Assembly (NCBI RefSeq): GCF_041222825.1
Contig: NZ_CP139482.1
Coordinates: 2,201,001-2,265,000 of the forward strand
Reading direction: 5' to 3'
Length of the DNA stretch: 64,000 nt
From: Candidatus Thalassolituus haligoni
GTDB lineage: Bacteria; Pseudomonadota; Gammaproteobacteria; Pseudomonadales; Oceanobacteraceae
Positions within the stretch are counted from its first letter, which is position 1. Every line of letters starts with the position of its first letter. The notes beneath the pieces were generated by a model. The model was given only the letters and a program-made list of their open reading frames with translations. It did not search any database and had not been told where the DNA came from. This document shows, in pieces, positions 8,303 through 17,133 of the stretch. The position numbers and the translations under genes were made by a program.

Positions 8303-10085
8303 GATGAGTATCCTGGTTTCTAGATTGTTTATCGCAGCAGGTTTGCGGCGCATGGGATGTGCAGCTAATAACAGTCGCTTCACATGCAGTTGGGGTTAAA
8401 TCGCCCTTGCTACCATGTTCAATATGGGCGGCGTTGGCTTCGTCAGTATCGATATGCATTTCGGTAACGAAATCAGGGTGGACGCGAATGGCAACATCCC
8501 GAAAAATCAGGTCACGCCCATCGGAGTCAACAGCCATCGCCACCACGTCACCGTGTTGTAACTTGTATTTCTCGGCATCCTTGGTATTCATATGGATGTG
8601 CCGCTTGGCGACAATCAGCCCATCCGTTTCAACGCTGCCCGCTGGCCCACGCAATGTTACGGTGGGCGTATCTTCCACATCACCGGAAAGCCGTATATCG
8701 GCATGAATACCGAGCTTGAAGGTTTCCGTTTCTGCGATTTCAATTTGATTGTGTGTGCGGCATGGCCCCAACACCCGCACATTAGTTATTTCGCCATCGG
8801 GGCCAATAACATCGACTTTTTCTTCCGCTGCCCAGAAACCCGGTTGAGATAATGTTTTATATTTGGTGAGTGTGTGGCCCTTGCCAAAACACGCCTCAAC
8901 CGCTTGTTCGGTTAAATGCACATGATGCGCAGAAACCGCCATCGGGATGGACGGCAGAGGCTTGCGTTTTTCTTCGCCTTTGAGCACCCGTAAGGCTTCC
9001 TGCGCGATCATCCATTGTTCGCGGGTTCGGGTGACCATCACCCGGATACGCGAGTGGGATTGCTGTAGCTGCGGCGCTTCAAACCCCTCCAGTTTTACCC
9101 CGCGATTGGTATCCTCATCAAAATATAAACCGAGGTATTCCATGCGCTGACAGATGCGGGCACGCATTGAAGCAGACCCTTCACCAATACCACCGGTGAA
9201 TGCCAGTACATCAACCCCGCCCATCGCGTTGGCATAGGCACCAATATATTTACGGACGCGGTACGCATAAACCTGAATGGCCAGCTGGGCATTGACATGC
9301 CCTGCAGCGGCTTTTTGCTCAATATCACGCATATCATTACCGATACCAGACAACGCTTTGAGACCACTACCATGATATAAAATATCTTCCACTTGCTTGG
9401 CGGGCAGCCCCACCTCACGCGCTAAAAAAGCAAAGATGCCGGGATCAACATCACCAGAGCGTGTCCCCATCACCAAGCCTTCCAGCGCCGTCATACCCAT
9501 CGAAGTATCCACCGATACGCCGCGATCAATGGCGCACACACTGGCCCCATTGCCAAGATGGCAACTGATGATGCGTAAATCCGTGGGCAATATATTCAAT
9601 TCCTGCGCGACGCGATGCATGACATATTTGTGGGACGTGCCATGAAAGCCATACCGCTGCAGCCCCATATCCCGCCATGCTTTCGGTACGGCGTAGGTAG
9701 TGGCATAACGCGGCATAGTCTGATGAAATGCTGTGTCAAACACCGCCACTTGTGGCACGTCCGGCCAATATGTCTGCGCCATCCGAATACCCGCCAAATT
9801 GGGTGGATTATGCAAAGGTGCCAGCGGACTGTTGGCCTCGATGCCGCTGATAACCGCATCATCGATCAGGCAGGCATCTTTGAACACCTCCCCGCCGTGC
9901 GCGACGCGGTGTGCTACCGCCTGCGGATTGTCGATGTCGTTCTTTATCAAAATATCAGGAATCTGCGACACCGCCGCTACGACGTCATCCAGCTTATCCA
10001 ATGATGATTTAAAAACGCTCTTGTCATCCGCAAAGACGCTAAATTTAACCGATGAACTGCCTGCATTGATGACTAATATCCGCAT
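8295..10085 (-). CDS. Acetate kinase-PduL phosphotransacylase fusion
   Basis: 596 residues from ATG 10085, preceded by GGGAG and placed 1 bp after the fabI stop. Residues 1-365 are an acetate/propionate kinase: NAGSSS (7-12), AHRVAHGG with R60, DTAFHQ (117-122), GFHGTSH with H148, GTRSGD with R209 and GGIGEG (298-303). Residues about 378-560 are a PduL-type phosphate acyltransferase with the zinc motifs HVH (388-390), HIHM (496-499) and MHIDTDEANAA (H544). Acyl-CoA plus phosphate could thus go to acyl-phosphate and then to acid plus ATP within one chain. In most bacteria the two activities are separate proteins. Both domains look intact. Confidence 0.93.
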   Translation of the reverse strand: MRILVINAGSSSVKFSVFADDKSVFKSSLDKLDDVVAAVSQIPDILIKNDIDNPQAVAHRVAHGGEVFKDACLIDDAVISGIEANSPLAPLHNPPNLAGIRMAQTYWPDVPQVAVFDTAFHQTMPRYATTYAVPKAWRDMGLQRYGFHGTSHKYVMHRVAQELNILPTDLRIISCHLGNGASVCAIDRGVSVDTSMGMTALEGLVMGTRSGDVDPGIFAFLAREVGLPAKQVEDILYHGSGLKALSGIGNDMRDIEQKAAAGHVNAQLAIQVYAYRVRKYIGAYANAMGGVDVLAFTGGIGEGSASMRARICQRMEYLGLYFDEDTNRGVKLEGFEAPQLQQSHSRIRVMVTRTREQWMIAQEALRVLKGEEKRKPLPSIPMAVSAHHVHLTEQAVEACFGKGHTLTKYKTLSQPGFWAAEEKVDVIGPDGEITNVRVLGPCRTHNQIEIAETETFKLGIHADIRLSGDVEDTPTVTLRGPAGSVETDGLIVAKRHIHMNTKDAEKYKLQHGDVVAMAVDSDGRDLIFRDVAIRVHPDFVTEMHIDTDEANAAHIEHGSKGDLTPTACEATVISCTSHAPQTCCDKQSRNQDTHHA

Positions 10086-10086
10086 C

Positions 10087-10857
10087 TTATGCTCCCATAA
10101 TGTTATAGCCGGCATCGATATAGACGGTACTGCCGGTAACCAGGCGCGCTTCATCACTTACCAAGAATCGGGCATATGACCCTACGCAGTTAATGCAAAC
10201 AAGCTCATGCTCCGGCGACTTTTGCTTTGCTCGCTGTAACAGTTCATCAAAATGGGCAATACCGCCCGTAGCACGGGTAGCAATTGGTCCTGGGGATAAC
10301 GCGTTGACCCTAATGTGTTTTTCACCCAACTCCGCCGCAAGATATTTCACTGTACTTTCGAGAGCAGCTTTTACTGGCCCCATCAGACCATAATGCCCCA
10401 CCACCTTTTCGCCACCATAATACGTTGTGGTGAGTAAAGATCCGCCTCTCTTCATCAATGGCTCAGCCAGATGTGCCAGCCGGATAAACGAATAGCAGGA
10501 AATATCCATAGCCTTGAGAAAGCCCTGCCGCGAACAATCCGTAACCCGTCCTTGCAAGTCTTCTCTTGGCGCAAATGCAATGGCATGTACTAAAAAGTCC
10601 AGCTCACCCCAGGTGCTGTGGATACGATCAAACAGCGCTGTGACTTGCGTTTCATCCGACACATCTAACGGCGCAATGATGGCGGCGTTAGCCCTATCGG
10701 CCAAAGGCCGAACATAGGGTTCCGCTTTTCCATTGAGATAGGTGATCGCCAGCTCGGCACCGGCTTCGTAAAACGCTTTGGCACAGCCCCATGCAATCGA
10801 ATTCTCATTGGCGATGCCAACGACCAGCCCTTTTTTACCTTTTAAGTCTATGGTCAT
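10087..10857 (-). CDS. fabI: Enoyl-[acyl-carrier-protein] reductase FabI
   Basis: 256 residues; SDR-fold enoyl-ACP reductase that reduces the 2-enoyl chain with NADH. The N-terminal GIANENSIAWG (14-24) is the FabI cofactor motif, and the active site Y146, Y156 and K163 fits E. coli FabI numbering exactly (TTYYGGEKVVGHYGLMGPVKAA). An ideal AGGAGG lies six bases before the ATG. It is the first gene of a compact operon with the acetate kinase-PduL fusion and DUF3141. Being away from other fab genes suggests a second, stress-related copy rather than the housekeeping one (inference). Confidence 0.93.
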   Translation of the reverse strand: MTIDLKGKKGLVVGIANENSIAWGCAKAFYEAGAELAITYLNGKAEPYVRPLADRANAAIIAPLDVSDETQVTALFDRIHSTWGELDFLVHAIAFAPREDLQGRVTDCSRQGFLKAMDISCYSFIRLAHLAEPLMKRGGSLLTTTYYGGEKVVGHYGLMGPVKAALESTVKYLAAELGEKHIRVNALSPGPIATRATGGIAHFDELLQRAKQKSPEHELVCINCVGSYARFLVSDEARLVTGSTVYIDAGYNIMGA

Positions 10858-11053
10858 AAAGACCTCCTAAAATCATTGATGTAACACTGATCTGTGTCGT
10901 GGCCACCCTATTACTCGAAGGAGTTAGTTAATTAGCGTCTGCCGTTTCTCTCATTTGACGACTTACGGAAGCACGCGCAAGCGCTCCAACGGTCTAATCC
11001 CGTCGTATTGATACTATTAGCGCGATACCTACCCGCTGTACGAACATCAACAC

Positions 11054-11308
11054 TTATTGCAAACGGTTGTAAATCCCGGCCAGCAGCCATCCGGCGACAC
11101 CCGCCGCAATGGACCAAGCAACCAGTCCTTTAACGAACCCATAAAGCGTCAAGTGCCAGCCCATATCATTAAGTTGCATATGCAACATATCGCCGGACAT
11201 AGATAGCATCGTGGTCGGTATTACCATAACCAACACACTGCAAATCAGCCACAAAACCGCTGCACTGACTGCACTGGATATACCAAACTTGAATACGCTG
11301 AGTGTCAT
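11054..11308 (-). CDS. DUF5676-family small membrane protein
   Basis: 84 residues with two hydrophobic helices (about 10-35 and 55-78) separated by a Met-rich loop, MSGDMLHMQLNDMGWHL. This is the layout of DUF5676 membrane proteins, which recur in metal-resistance islands; function unknown. A second member lies at 18098-18364 with a matching central MMHLDL segment. It is 47 bp downstream of the helical-bundle gene and 196 bp upstream of fabI. Confidence 0.7.
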   Translation of the reverse strand: MTLSVFKFGISSAVSAAVLWLICSVLVMVIPTTMLSMSGDMLHMQLNDMGWHLTLYGFVKGLVAWSIAAGVAGWLLAGIYNRLQ

Positions 11309-11355
11309 GGTGATCTCCGTACGTGGTAGTAGTATGTAAGTATAAAATTAGATTT

Positions 11356-11814
11356 TTACATGTCTTCAAAACGATTGGCCGATTGAGACATTCGCATCAT
11401 TTCGTGCTCCTCCAGCGAGCTGAGCCCCTCCAACAACTCTCTCGATGACGGAATGTCTGCCCGTGATGCAAGGTCGCGATACAGCTCGATAACTTGTTGG
11501 TGTTGTTCGACAATCACCGCCATGATTTGCGTGGCATCAAGTTCGGCAAAGGGCTTGTCACAATGCACATGCTGAACGATCGGATGTTTTTGAACATATT
11601 CATAAAACCATGTATTAAGGGCATGTTCTTCGCCCGACTTTTCAAATCCGTTAACGACATCTGTAAGGTGTTTTTCGTGATCGGACAAATAGGCCAGAAT
11701 CATGCGTGCGCGCTCATTAATATTATTTTCAGCGCAATGCGATAAGCACTGGCTTAGGTGCTGATGAAATTCTTTGGTCCAATGCAGAACATCTCTTAAT
11801 GTTTCAACTTGCAT
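11356..11814 (-). CDS. All-helical His-rich protein (ferritin/hemerythrin-like), copy 1
   Basis: 152 residues from ATG 11814, preceded by GAGGAAAC. The sequence is predicted fully helical, with histidines and acids spaced as in four-helix metal or iron bundles: EFHQHL, CLSHC, YLSDHEKHL, EQHQQVIELY and LEEHEMMRM. No named family is certain; ferritin-like or hemerythrin-like is an inference. A near duplicate lies at 33035-33493 on the other strand with roughly three-quarters identical residues by eye. It lies between the YHS protein and a DUF5676 gene. Confidence 0.75.
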   Translation of the reverse strand: MQVETLRDVLHWTKEFHQHLSQCLSHCAENNINERARMILAYLSDHEKHLTDVVNGFEKSGEEHALNTWFYEYVQKHPIVQHVHCDKPFAELDATQIMAVIVEQHQQVIELYRDLASRADIPSSRELLEGLSSLEEHEMMRMSQSANRFEDM

Positions 11815-11913
11815 AATAGTTTCCTCTGGTATCAATTGACGCGACAATTACATATGAAAAATACTGTGACAGCTCGCTTGCGCAAATACATTTTTACCAC
11901 TTCACGCATAGAA

Positions 11914-12423
11914 CTAATGGCAGCCCCCTTCTTCAGCGGGGTGCGCCAGATTCTCTAATTCACACTCTTCGGTGTAATGAATCCAACCCCGCTTGATACG
12001 ATCCACCATAGGAGAACCAAGCTTTCCAAGTACACCCTCAATTGTTCGTTCAATATCCTCTAGCGAGACTTCCATCAGGTCGTAAGTTACATAAACAGCT
12101 TCGCGATTCGCATTAAATTCCTTAACGCCCATCATACCGCTCACGGCCTTGGATAGTTCTGTAATGTTTTCCGTCGAGATTGTTTCGGAAAAAACAATCT
12201 GGTGGCGTTTAATTTGAATGCGGCCTTGCTGCTTTTCCGATGGACCTGTTTTCGGACGACCGCAATACAACCCAGGGTGCGCAATAAAGCGATCTACGCA
12301 CTGTTGGGAACAAAAATAGTACTGAACACCAAGATGTATTCGCCATAAGTCATCGTGTATGGCTTCCATGCCACACACGGGACAGAGGCGCTCATTTGCA
12401 ACGAAATACTTAACGCGAGTCAT
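11914..12423 (-). CDS. YHS-domain protein with C-terminal HMA-like domain
   Basis: 169 residues. The N-terminal half is a YHS/TRASH-type metal domain: CPVCGM (14-19) plus YFCSQQCVDRF, giving a four-cysteine knuckle also seen at the N-terminus of copper ATPases. The C-terminal half (about 70-140: IVFSETISTENITELSKAVSGMMGVKEFNANREAVYVTYD) follows the beta-alpha-beta pattern of HMA metallochaperones but lacks the CxxC. The tail is Glu/His/Cys-rich (ECELENLAHPAEEGGCH). It overlaps the hflC stop by 4 bp, so it belongs to the Rieske-hflKC operon. A cytosolic copper sensor or chaperone role is inferred. Confidence 0.75.
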   Translation of the reverse strand: MTRVKYFVANERLCPVCGMEAIHDDLWRIHLGVQYYFCSQQCVDRFIAHPGLYCGRPKTGPSEKQQGRIQIKRHQIVFSETISTENITELSKAVSGMMGVKEFNANREAVYVTYDLMEVSLEDIERTIEGVLGKLGSPMVDRIKRGWIHYTEECELENLAHPAEEGGCH

Positions 12424-13379
12424 TTTACATCTCTCGTTGTAGCCTCACTCAGAATTCGGTATAAGGCGCTGTCCGTCGTCATCACCAACGTAGTTTTATT
12501 GTCGACAACGCTTCGATAGGTCTCCAGTGTTTTTACGAAGTCATAAAGTGCGCGAGACTCTTTCGATTTATTGTATGCGTTGGCGTAAATTTCCGTGGCT
12601 TTTGCATCGGCATCCCCCTGAATTGTTTGAATTGTTTTATAGGCTTCCGATTCAATTTCTTGAAGGTCTTTTTCTTTATTACCGATAATTTTGTTCGCCT
12701 CGCCTGCACCTTCGGAACGAAATCTCTCAGCAATTTGTTGCCGCTCACTGATCATGCGTTGATATATCTTTTGGCGCACACTTTCATTGTAATTTACTCT
12801 TTTAAAACGAATATCCAAAAGCTCTATGCCAAATTCAGATAGTTTGTTTGATGCAGCGGTGTAAATATCTTTCTCCACTTGTCGGCGGCCTCTCAGAATC
12901 GGAAGCAAGGTACTAATCTTTGCGATCTCCAACAAAGGGTCTACCTCAGGCTTACGATCTTTAGTTGTACGAATAATCTCTATGAGTTCGTGTTTGGCTA
13001 CAGCGTTGCGAGTTTCGCTGCCCAGAATATCTTCAAGTCGTGATTGTGCACTACGCTCATCTCGAAGCCGTAAGAAATACTGCAGTGGATCTTTAATTTT
13101 CCACCGCCCAAAAGTATCAACCGTAATATACAATTTATCTTTTGTGGGCATATCATTTGCCGCGCCATCCCACAGTAGAATACGTTTTTCGATACGATTC
13201 ACTTTTTGAATAAACGGTATCTTTAACTTCAGCCCTGAATCCGAAATGATCTTACCCACAGGTTTTCCGAATTGCGTAATGATGACTTGCTCCGTTTCAT
13301 CAACACGATAAAACGACTGCACGGAAAGAAGAATGACGGGGAAAATTAATAGCGCAAAAATACTCAGCAATTTATTCAT
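12420..13379 (-). CDS. hflC: HflC-like SPFH/band 7 protease modulator
   Basis: 319 residues. An N-terminal membrane helix (about 4-20) is followed by the band 7 domain starting YRVDETEQVIITQFGKPVG, then a long charged coiled coil (about 215-280). That is the HflC layout; with HflK it forms a large periplasmic cage around the membrane protease FtsH and restrains it. Its start codon overlaps the last base of hflK. The usual hfq-hflX neighbours are missing, so this is probably a second, island-borne HflKC pair. Confidence 0.9.
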   Translation of the reverse strand: MNKLLSIFALLIFPVILLSVQSFYRVDETEQVIITQFGKPVGKIISDSGLKLKIPFIQKVNRIEKRILLWDGAANDMPTKDKLYITVDTFGRWKIKDPLQYFLRLRDERSAQSRLEDILGSETRNAVAKHELIEIIRTTKDRKPEVDPLLEIAKISTLLPILRGRRQVEKDIYTAASNKLSEFGIELLDIRFKRVNYNESVRQKIYQRMISERQQIAERFRSEGAGEANKIIGNKEKDLQEIESEAYKTIQTIQGDADAKATEIYANAYNKSKESRALYDFVKTLETYRSVVDNKTTLVMTTDSALYRILSEATTRDVK

Positions 13380-14353
13380 TATCTTGCTCCTTTTTGACGA
13401 TCAAGATTGAGTAGAGGCAGCACATTTCCGGCCTTAGCATCGAGGATGATTTTCTGTTCAACATTTGGCAGGATTACCGCCATAGTTTCAAGATACAGGC
13501 GGCGTTCTGTGACTTTCGGAGCTTTAATATATTCTGCCAGTAAGGCATCGAATTTTGATGCATCACCTTGCGCTTCGTTCACACGTTGAATAGCATAACC
13601 TTGAGCACCCTGTATATTTTGATCTGCCGTACCCCGTGCGCGCGGTACCGCTTTGTTATACTCACCTCGTGCAACATTAATCATGCGTTCGCGTTCTTGT
13701 TGGGCTTCGTTCACTTCGTCAAATGACGCCTGCACAGGTTTGGGCGGATTTACGTTTTTGAGTTGTACCTGGTCAATACGCAGCCCCATTTCGTATAAGT
13801 TAACCACTTTTTGCATCTGTATTTGAGCATTGGTTTCAATCTCCTGACGACCAATCGTCAGTACTTCATCGACTGTGCGATCACCCACAACCTCACGCAT
13901 TACCGACTCCGATATATCACGAAGAGCTTCACCGGGATCCCTCACTTTAAAAAGAAAATCGAAGGCATTTTCAATGCGGAATTGAATCACCCATTCGACA
14001 AGTGCCGTATTTAAATCACCAGTTACAATCGTAGTTTCCAAGGCCCACTGTTGCTTCGAACCAACTTGATCTTTAAACGTTGCTCCTGGCGTTCCAAAAC
14101 CAAACTCTTCTTTAAGTTGTCGCTTGATTGGCACCTGAATAACAGTATCAACACCAAAGGGAATTTTGAAATGCAACCCTGGTTCTACAACACGGTGGTA
14201 GTGTCCGAAGCGCTGTAACACGCCGACAGATTCTGCGGAAACCGTGTAATAACTACTGTAACCAAGGTATAAAACAACTGCGGCAACAATGCCGAGCACT
14301 ATGGTTTTAGGGGACAAATTTAAATCGGGTAACTCCTGCTGTGCTTTTGACAT
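13379..14353 (-). CDS. hflK: HflK-like SPFH/band 7 protease modulator
   Basis: 324 residues. A membrane helix at about 17-35 precedes the SPFH domain (YYTVSAESVGVLQRFGHYHRVVEPGLHFKIPF) and a coiled-coil region rich in Ala/Glu/Gln (NEAQQERERMINVARGEYNKAVPRARG). It lacks the long Gly/Pro-rich N-terminus of classical HflK. Partner of HflC in the FtsH-HflKC complex. It begins 9 bp after the Rieske gene and overlaps hflC by one base, an arrangement that ties the pair to an electron-transfer protein rather than to hfq. Confidence 0.9.
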   Translation of the reverse strand: MSKAQQELPDLNLSPKTIVLGIVAAVVLYLGYSSYYTVSAESVGVLQRFGHYHRVVEPGLHFKIPFGVDTVIQVPIKRQLKEEFGFGTPGATFKDQVGSKQQWALETTIVTGDLNTALVEWVIQFRIENAFDFLFKVRDPGEALRDISESVMREVVGDRTVDEVLTIGRQEIETNAQIQMQKVVNLYEMGLRIDQVQLKNVNPPKPVQASFDEVNEAQQERERMINVARGEYNKAVPRARGTADQNIQGAQGYAIQRVNEAQGDASKFDALLAEYIKAPKVTERRLYLETMAVILPNVEQKIILDAKAGNVLPLLNLDRQKGAR

Positions 14354-14362
14354 GGGATACTC

Positions 14363-14947
14363 CTAAGTGGCTTTATCAGTACCGATTTCAACGATACTGT
14401 CGTTAATATATGTATGTGGTGGTACGATGAGGTTGGTAGGCGCGGGCACACCTTTATAAACGCGGCCTGCAAGATCAAATTTCGAACCGTGGCAGGGACA
14501 AAAGTACAAGCTGTGAATCACACCTATCATTCCGTTCGCCCGATACTCCGGCACACATCCTAGATGCGTACAAATACCCACAACAATTAAAATCTCTGGC
14601 CGAATACTTCGCGTGTTGTTTTTGGTATATTCGGGCTGATTATTAATGTCAGATGCGGGATCACGCAGTTGACCAAGGTGTTCTTCGCTTTCCAATATGG
14701 CGAGACTCTCTTCAGTTCGACGTAATAAGAAAACAGGTTTACCCTGCCACGCTACACTCACCATCTCTCCCGGCTCAATTTTATCGACATTCACTTGCAC
14801 CGGTGCGCCGATGGCTTTCGCCTTGGCGCTGGGCTGCCACGATCCAATAAAAGGAATCGCCGCCCCCATCACACCGACTCCTGCAACAAAACCGGTGGCG
14901 ACGCCTAAAAAGCGTCGTCGATTGTCATTGGGTTCTTTACGTTCCAC
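14363..14947 (-). CDS. petA: Orphan Rieske [2Fe-2S] protein (PetA-like)
   Basis: 194 residues from a GTG start, preceded by AAGGTG. The N-terminus has a Tat-like RRRFLGVATG followed by a membrane helix, the usual anchor of bc1 Rieske subunits. The two cluster-binding boxes CTHLGC and CPCHGS are complete. The family works with cytochrome b and c1 in quinol:cytochrome c oxidoreductase, but no petB or petC is present here. The gene stands 9 bp before hflK. It may serve as a spare Rieske subunit replacing damaged ones in the chromosomal complex, or have another partner; both are inferences. Confidence 0.9.
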   Translation of the reverse strand: MERKEPNDNRRRFLGVATGFVAGVGVMGAAIPFIGSWQPSAKAKAIGAPVQVNVDKIEPGEMVSVAWQGKPVFLLRRTEESLAILESEEHLGQLRDPASDINNQPEYTKNNTRSIRPEILIVVGICTHLGCVPEYRANGMIGVIHSLYFCPCHGSKFDLAGRVYKGVPAPTNLIVPPHTYINDSIVEIGTDKAT

Positions 14948-15033
14948 ACTTTCACCTTGTTATACAGACAAATTGTTGGGATTGTCTGGTCACTCTAAAA
15001 CATCTTATTGTGAGCTCACTGGACTTTTTACTA

Positions 15034-16722
15034 CTACAAATACGCCTCGCACACATAACGGCGCATCATGCGATGACTGTTAAAAAACGTTCCATTTTTT
15101 TGAATACAGATTTTCATCATTTTGACCCAGTCGGAGCGACGCTCGTAATACATTGGCAAAGCATCACATTCGAGCTTTTGGTAAAGGCTTAACGCATCGT
15201 TACCGTTTTCTGATTCCGAGACACCGCCAATAGCCCAACCAGTTTGTCCCTCGACACATCCCTCTATCCACCATCCATCCATGACACTCAAGTTGGCAAC
15301 ACCGTTAATAGCCGCTTTCATTCCACTGGTGCCCGAGGCTTCAAAAGGTCGTAACGGCGTGTTTAGCCAGATGTCACTGCCCGCTACGAGCAATTTGGCT
15401 TGTCTAATATCGTAGTTTTCTAAAAAAACAACAGGAATATCGCCTCGAAGCGACTCACTGAGAATATGCAATTGTTGGATAAGGTGTTTTCCATCAAGAT
15501 CATTTGGGTGCGCTTTACCACCAAGGACTATCTGAAATGGGTACCGGGCCGCTATCTGCTTAAGGGTGTCGATGTTTGTAAACAATAAATCCACGCGCTT
15601 ATACGATGTCATTCGTCGAGCAAACCCTAGTACCGGTAAATCATTTTCGAGTAATACGTTTTGAGTTTGATTAATATGATTGATCAACTGAGTTTTTGCG
15701 GTTTGATGGGCCTCCCATAATTGATCGCATGGGATTACATCAACGTTTCGTAGTAATTCAGGCTCATGACACCAACCAGGTAAATACTCGTCAAACAATT
15801 CAGCGAGTTGCGGGCATACCCATCGATGTGGATGAATGCCATTTGTAATCGCGTGAATACGGTAACCAGGAAACATCTCACGCGAGACATCAGCGTGTTT
15901 TTTTGCCACGCCATTCACGTATTGACTTCCGTTCAATGCCAAGCGCGTTAAATTGAGACTTTCGTCGCCAGCCATTTTTTTAAGAATAGTTACTTCGATT
16001 TCGGCGCCAATCACGTCCTCCACTAAATCGTAACCAAAGCTGTCATGTCCTGCACCAATCGGAGTATGCGTCGTAAAACAACATAAATCTCGAACACGCG
16101 GTAGGTCAAACGGAAACTCGCCAGCCTTAACATCATCCGACCGGAATGGAAATTGTTTAAGAAGTTCGGGAACCAAAAGTGCAGCATGCCCTTCGTTCAT
16201 ATGGTATCGAAACACACTAAATCCCAAGGACTGTAGAATCCGTTTTCCTCCTATACCTAGAATGGCTCCTTGTTTTAATCGGTAACGTGAATCACCTCCA
16301 TATAAATAATGCGTTAGTTTTTGGTTTTCGGGAGTGTTTTCATCAAGATACGTATCCAACAACAAGATAGGTATGGTTCCATTCATATGTCCGTTGAGTT
16401 CGTACAACCACGCTCCGATCCAAACGTCTTCGCCATCCAAATGAATGGACGTTTTTACATGTAAACGAGTTGCATGCTCAGAAGGCTCCCACGTTTCGGG
16501 TGATTCCGTTTGCCTACCGTGCAAATCAAGATGCTGACGAAAATAGCCTTCACGACTTACCAAAGTCACTCCTACCATTGGCAAATCCAAGTCGGCTGCG
16601 GACAACATGGAGTCGCCAGCAAGCACGCCTAATCCCCCGGAATACGTCGGCAAATTTTCATGCAACGCGATTTCCATGGAGAAATAGGCAACACGAGATT
16701 TATTGATAAAGTCGTTTAACAT
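15034..16722 (-). CDS. glgP: Alpha-glucan (glycogen) phosphorylase, short family
   Basis: 562 residues, typical for the short alpha-glucan phosphorylases rather than the 800-residue GlgP. It starts with VAYFSMEIALHENLPTYSGGLGVLAGD, the hallmark N-terminus. The pyridoxal-phosphate site is EASGTSGMKAAINGV (PLP lysine K469), and ARRMTSYKR (368-376) is the phosphate/glucosyl site. It releases glucose-1-phosphate from glycogen or maltodextrin. It starts 24 bp after the HMA-like gene, so it is likely part of the copper-ATPase operon, an unusual association. GlgX at 0.4-2.5 kb supplies debranching. Confidence 0.93.
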   Translation of the reverse strand: MLNDFINKSRVAYFSMEIALHENLPTYSGGLGVLAGDSMLSAADLDLPMVGVTLVSREGYFRQHLDLHGRQTESPETWEPSEHATRLHVKTSIHLDGEDVWIGAWLYELNGHMNGTIPILLLDTYLDENTPENQKLTHYLYGGDSRYRLKQGAILGIGGKRILQSLGFSVFRYHMNEGHAALLVPELLKQFPFRSDDVKAGEFPFDLPRVRDLCCFTTHTPIGAGHDSFGYDLVEDVIGAEIEVTILKKMAGDESLNLTRLALNGSQYVNGVAKKHADVSREMFPGYRIHAITNGIHPHRWVCPQLAELFDEYLPGWCHEPELLRNVDVIPCDQLWEAHQTAKTQLINHINQTQNVLLENDLPVLGFARRMTSYKRVDLLFTNIDTLKQIAARYPFQIVLGGKAHPNDLDGKHLIQQLHILSESLRGDIPVVFLENYDIRQAKLLVAGSDIWLNTPLRPFEASGTSGMKAAINGVANLSVMDGWWIEGCVEGQTGWAIGGVSESENGNDALSLYQKLECDALPMYYERRSDWVKMMKICIQKNGTFFNSHRMMRRYVCEAYL

Positions 16723-16746
16723 ATTTTCGTCCTATCACCGCAATTA

Positions 16747-17118
16747 TTATTTTTTTCGCTTTGTAGGTTGACTTGCACTGCCATGGCAACTCCAAGGCTC
16801 TGTCTTTGCATTCTCCTGGATATTTTGATCAACAAAGCGGTAGTAGCCTTCTTTGAAATGCGTCCACCAGTCGTGACTGACTTCAATTTCATGTCCTTTG
16901 AGGATCTCTTCCAGCCCGTCAATACAGGTTCTGGTCGCGTCGTACGCGAGGTTGAGCACGTGAGACTTTTCATCAAACGATACTGCGTCAATTCCATAAA
17001 CCTGATCAATTTCAGCTAATGCCTGTTCCAACGTTTCTTTCGTAGTTGTTTCAAGCTTCAAATGACGCACTACCAAGCTTACTTCTGAAACGCCTAATCG
17101 ATGTTCTGTGTTTGTCAT
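16747..17118 (-). CDS. HMA-fold protein without CxxC
   Basis: 123 residues. Residues about 12-75 have the beta-alpha-beta-beta-alpha-beta pattern of heavy-metal-associated domains (EVSLVVRHLKLETTTKETLEQALAEIDQVYGIDAVSFDE), but the metal-binding CxxC is absent. The C-terminal part (SHDWWTHFKEGYYRFVDQNIQENA...PWSCHG) is not recognised and ends in a basic tail. It starts 15 bp after the methyltransferase-like gene. A regulatory or assembly role beside the copper ATPase is possible, but no function can be claimed. Confidence 0.65.
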   Translation of the reverse strand: MTNTEHRLGVSEVSLVVRHLKLETTTKETLEQALAEIDQVYGIDAVSFDEKSHVLNLAYDATRTCIDGLEEILKGHEIEVSHDWWTHFKEGYYRFVDQNIQENAKTEPWSCHGSASQPTKRKK

Positions 17119-17133
17119 GAGAATTTTCCTTTA

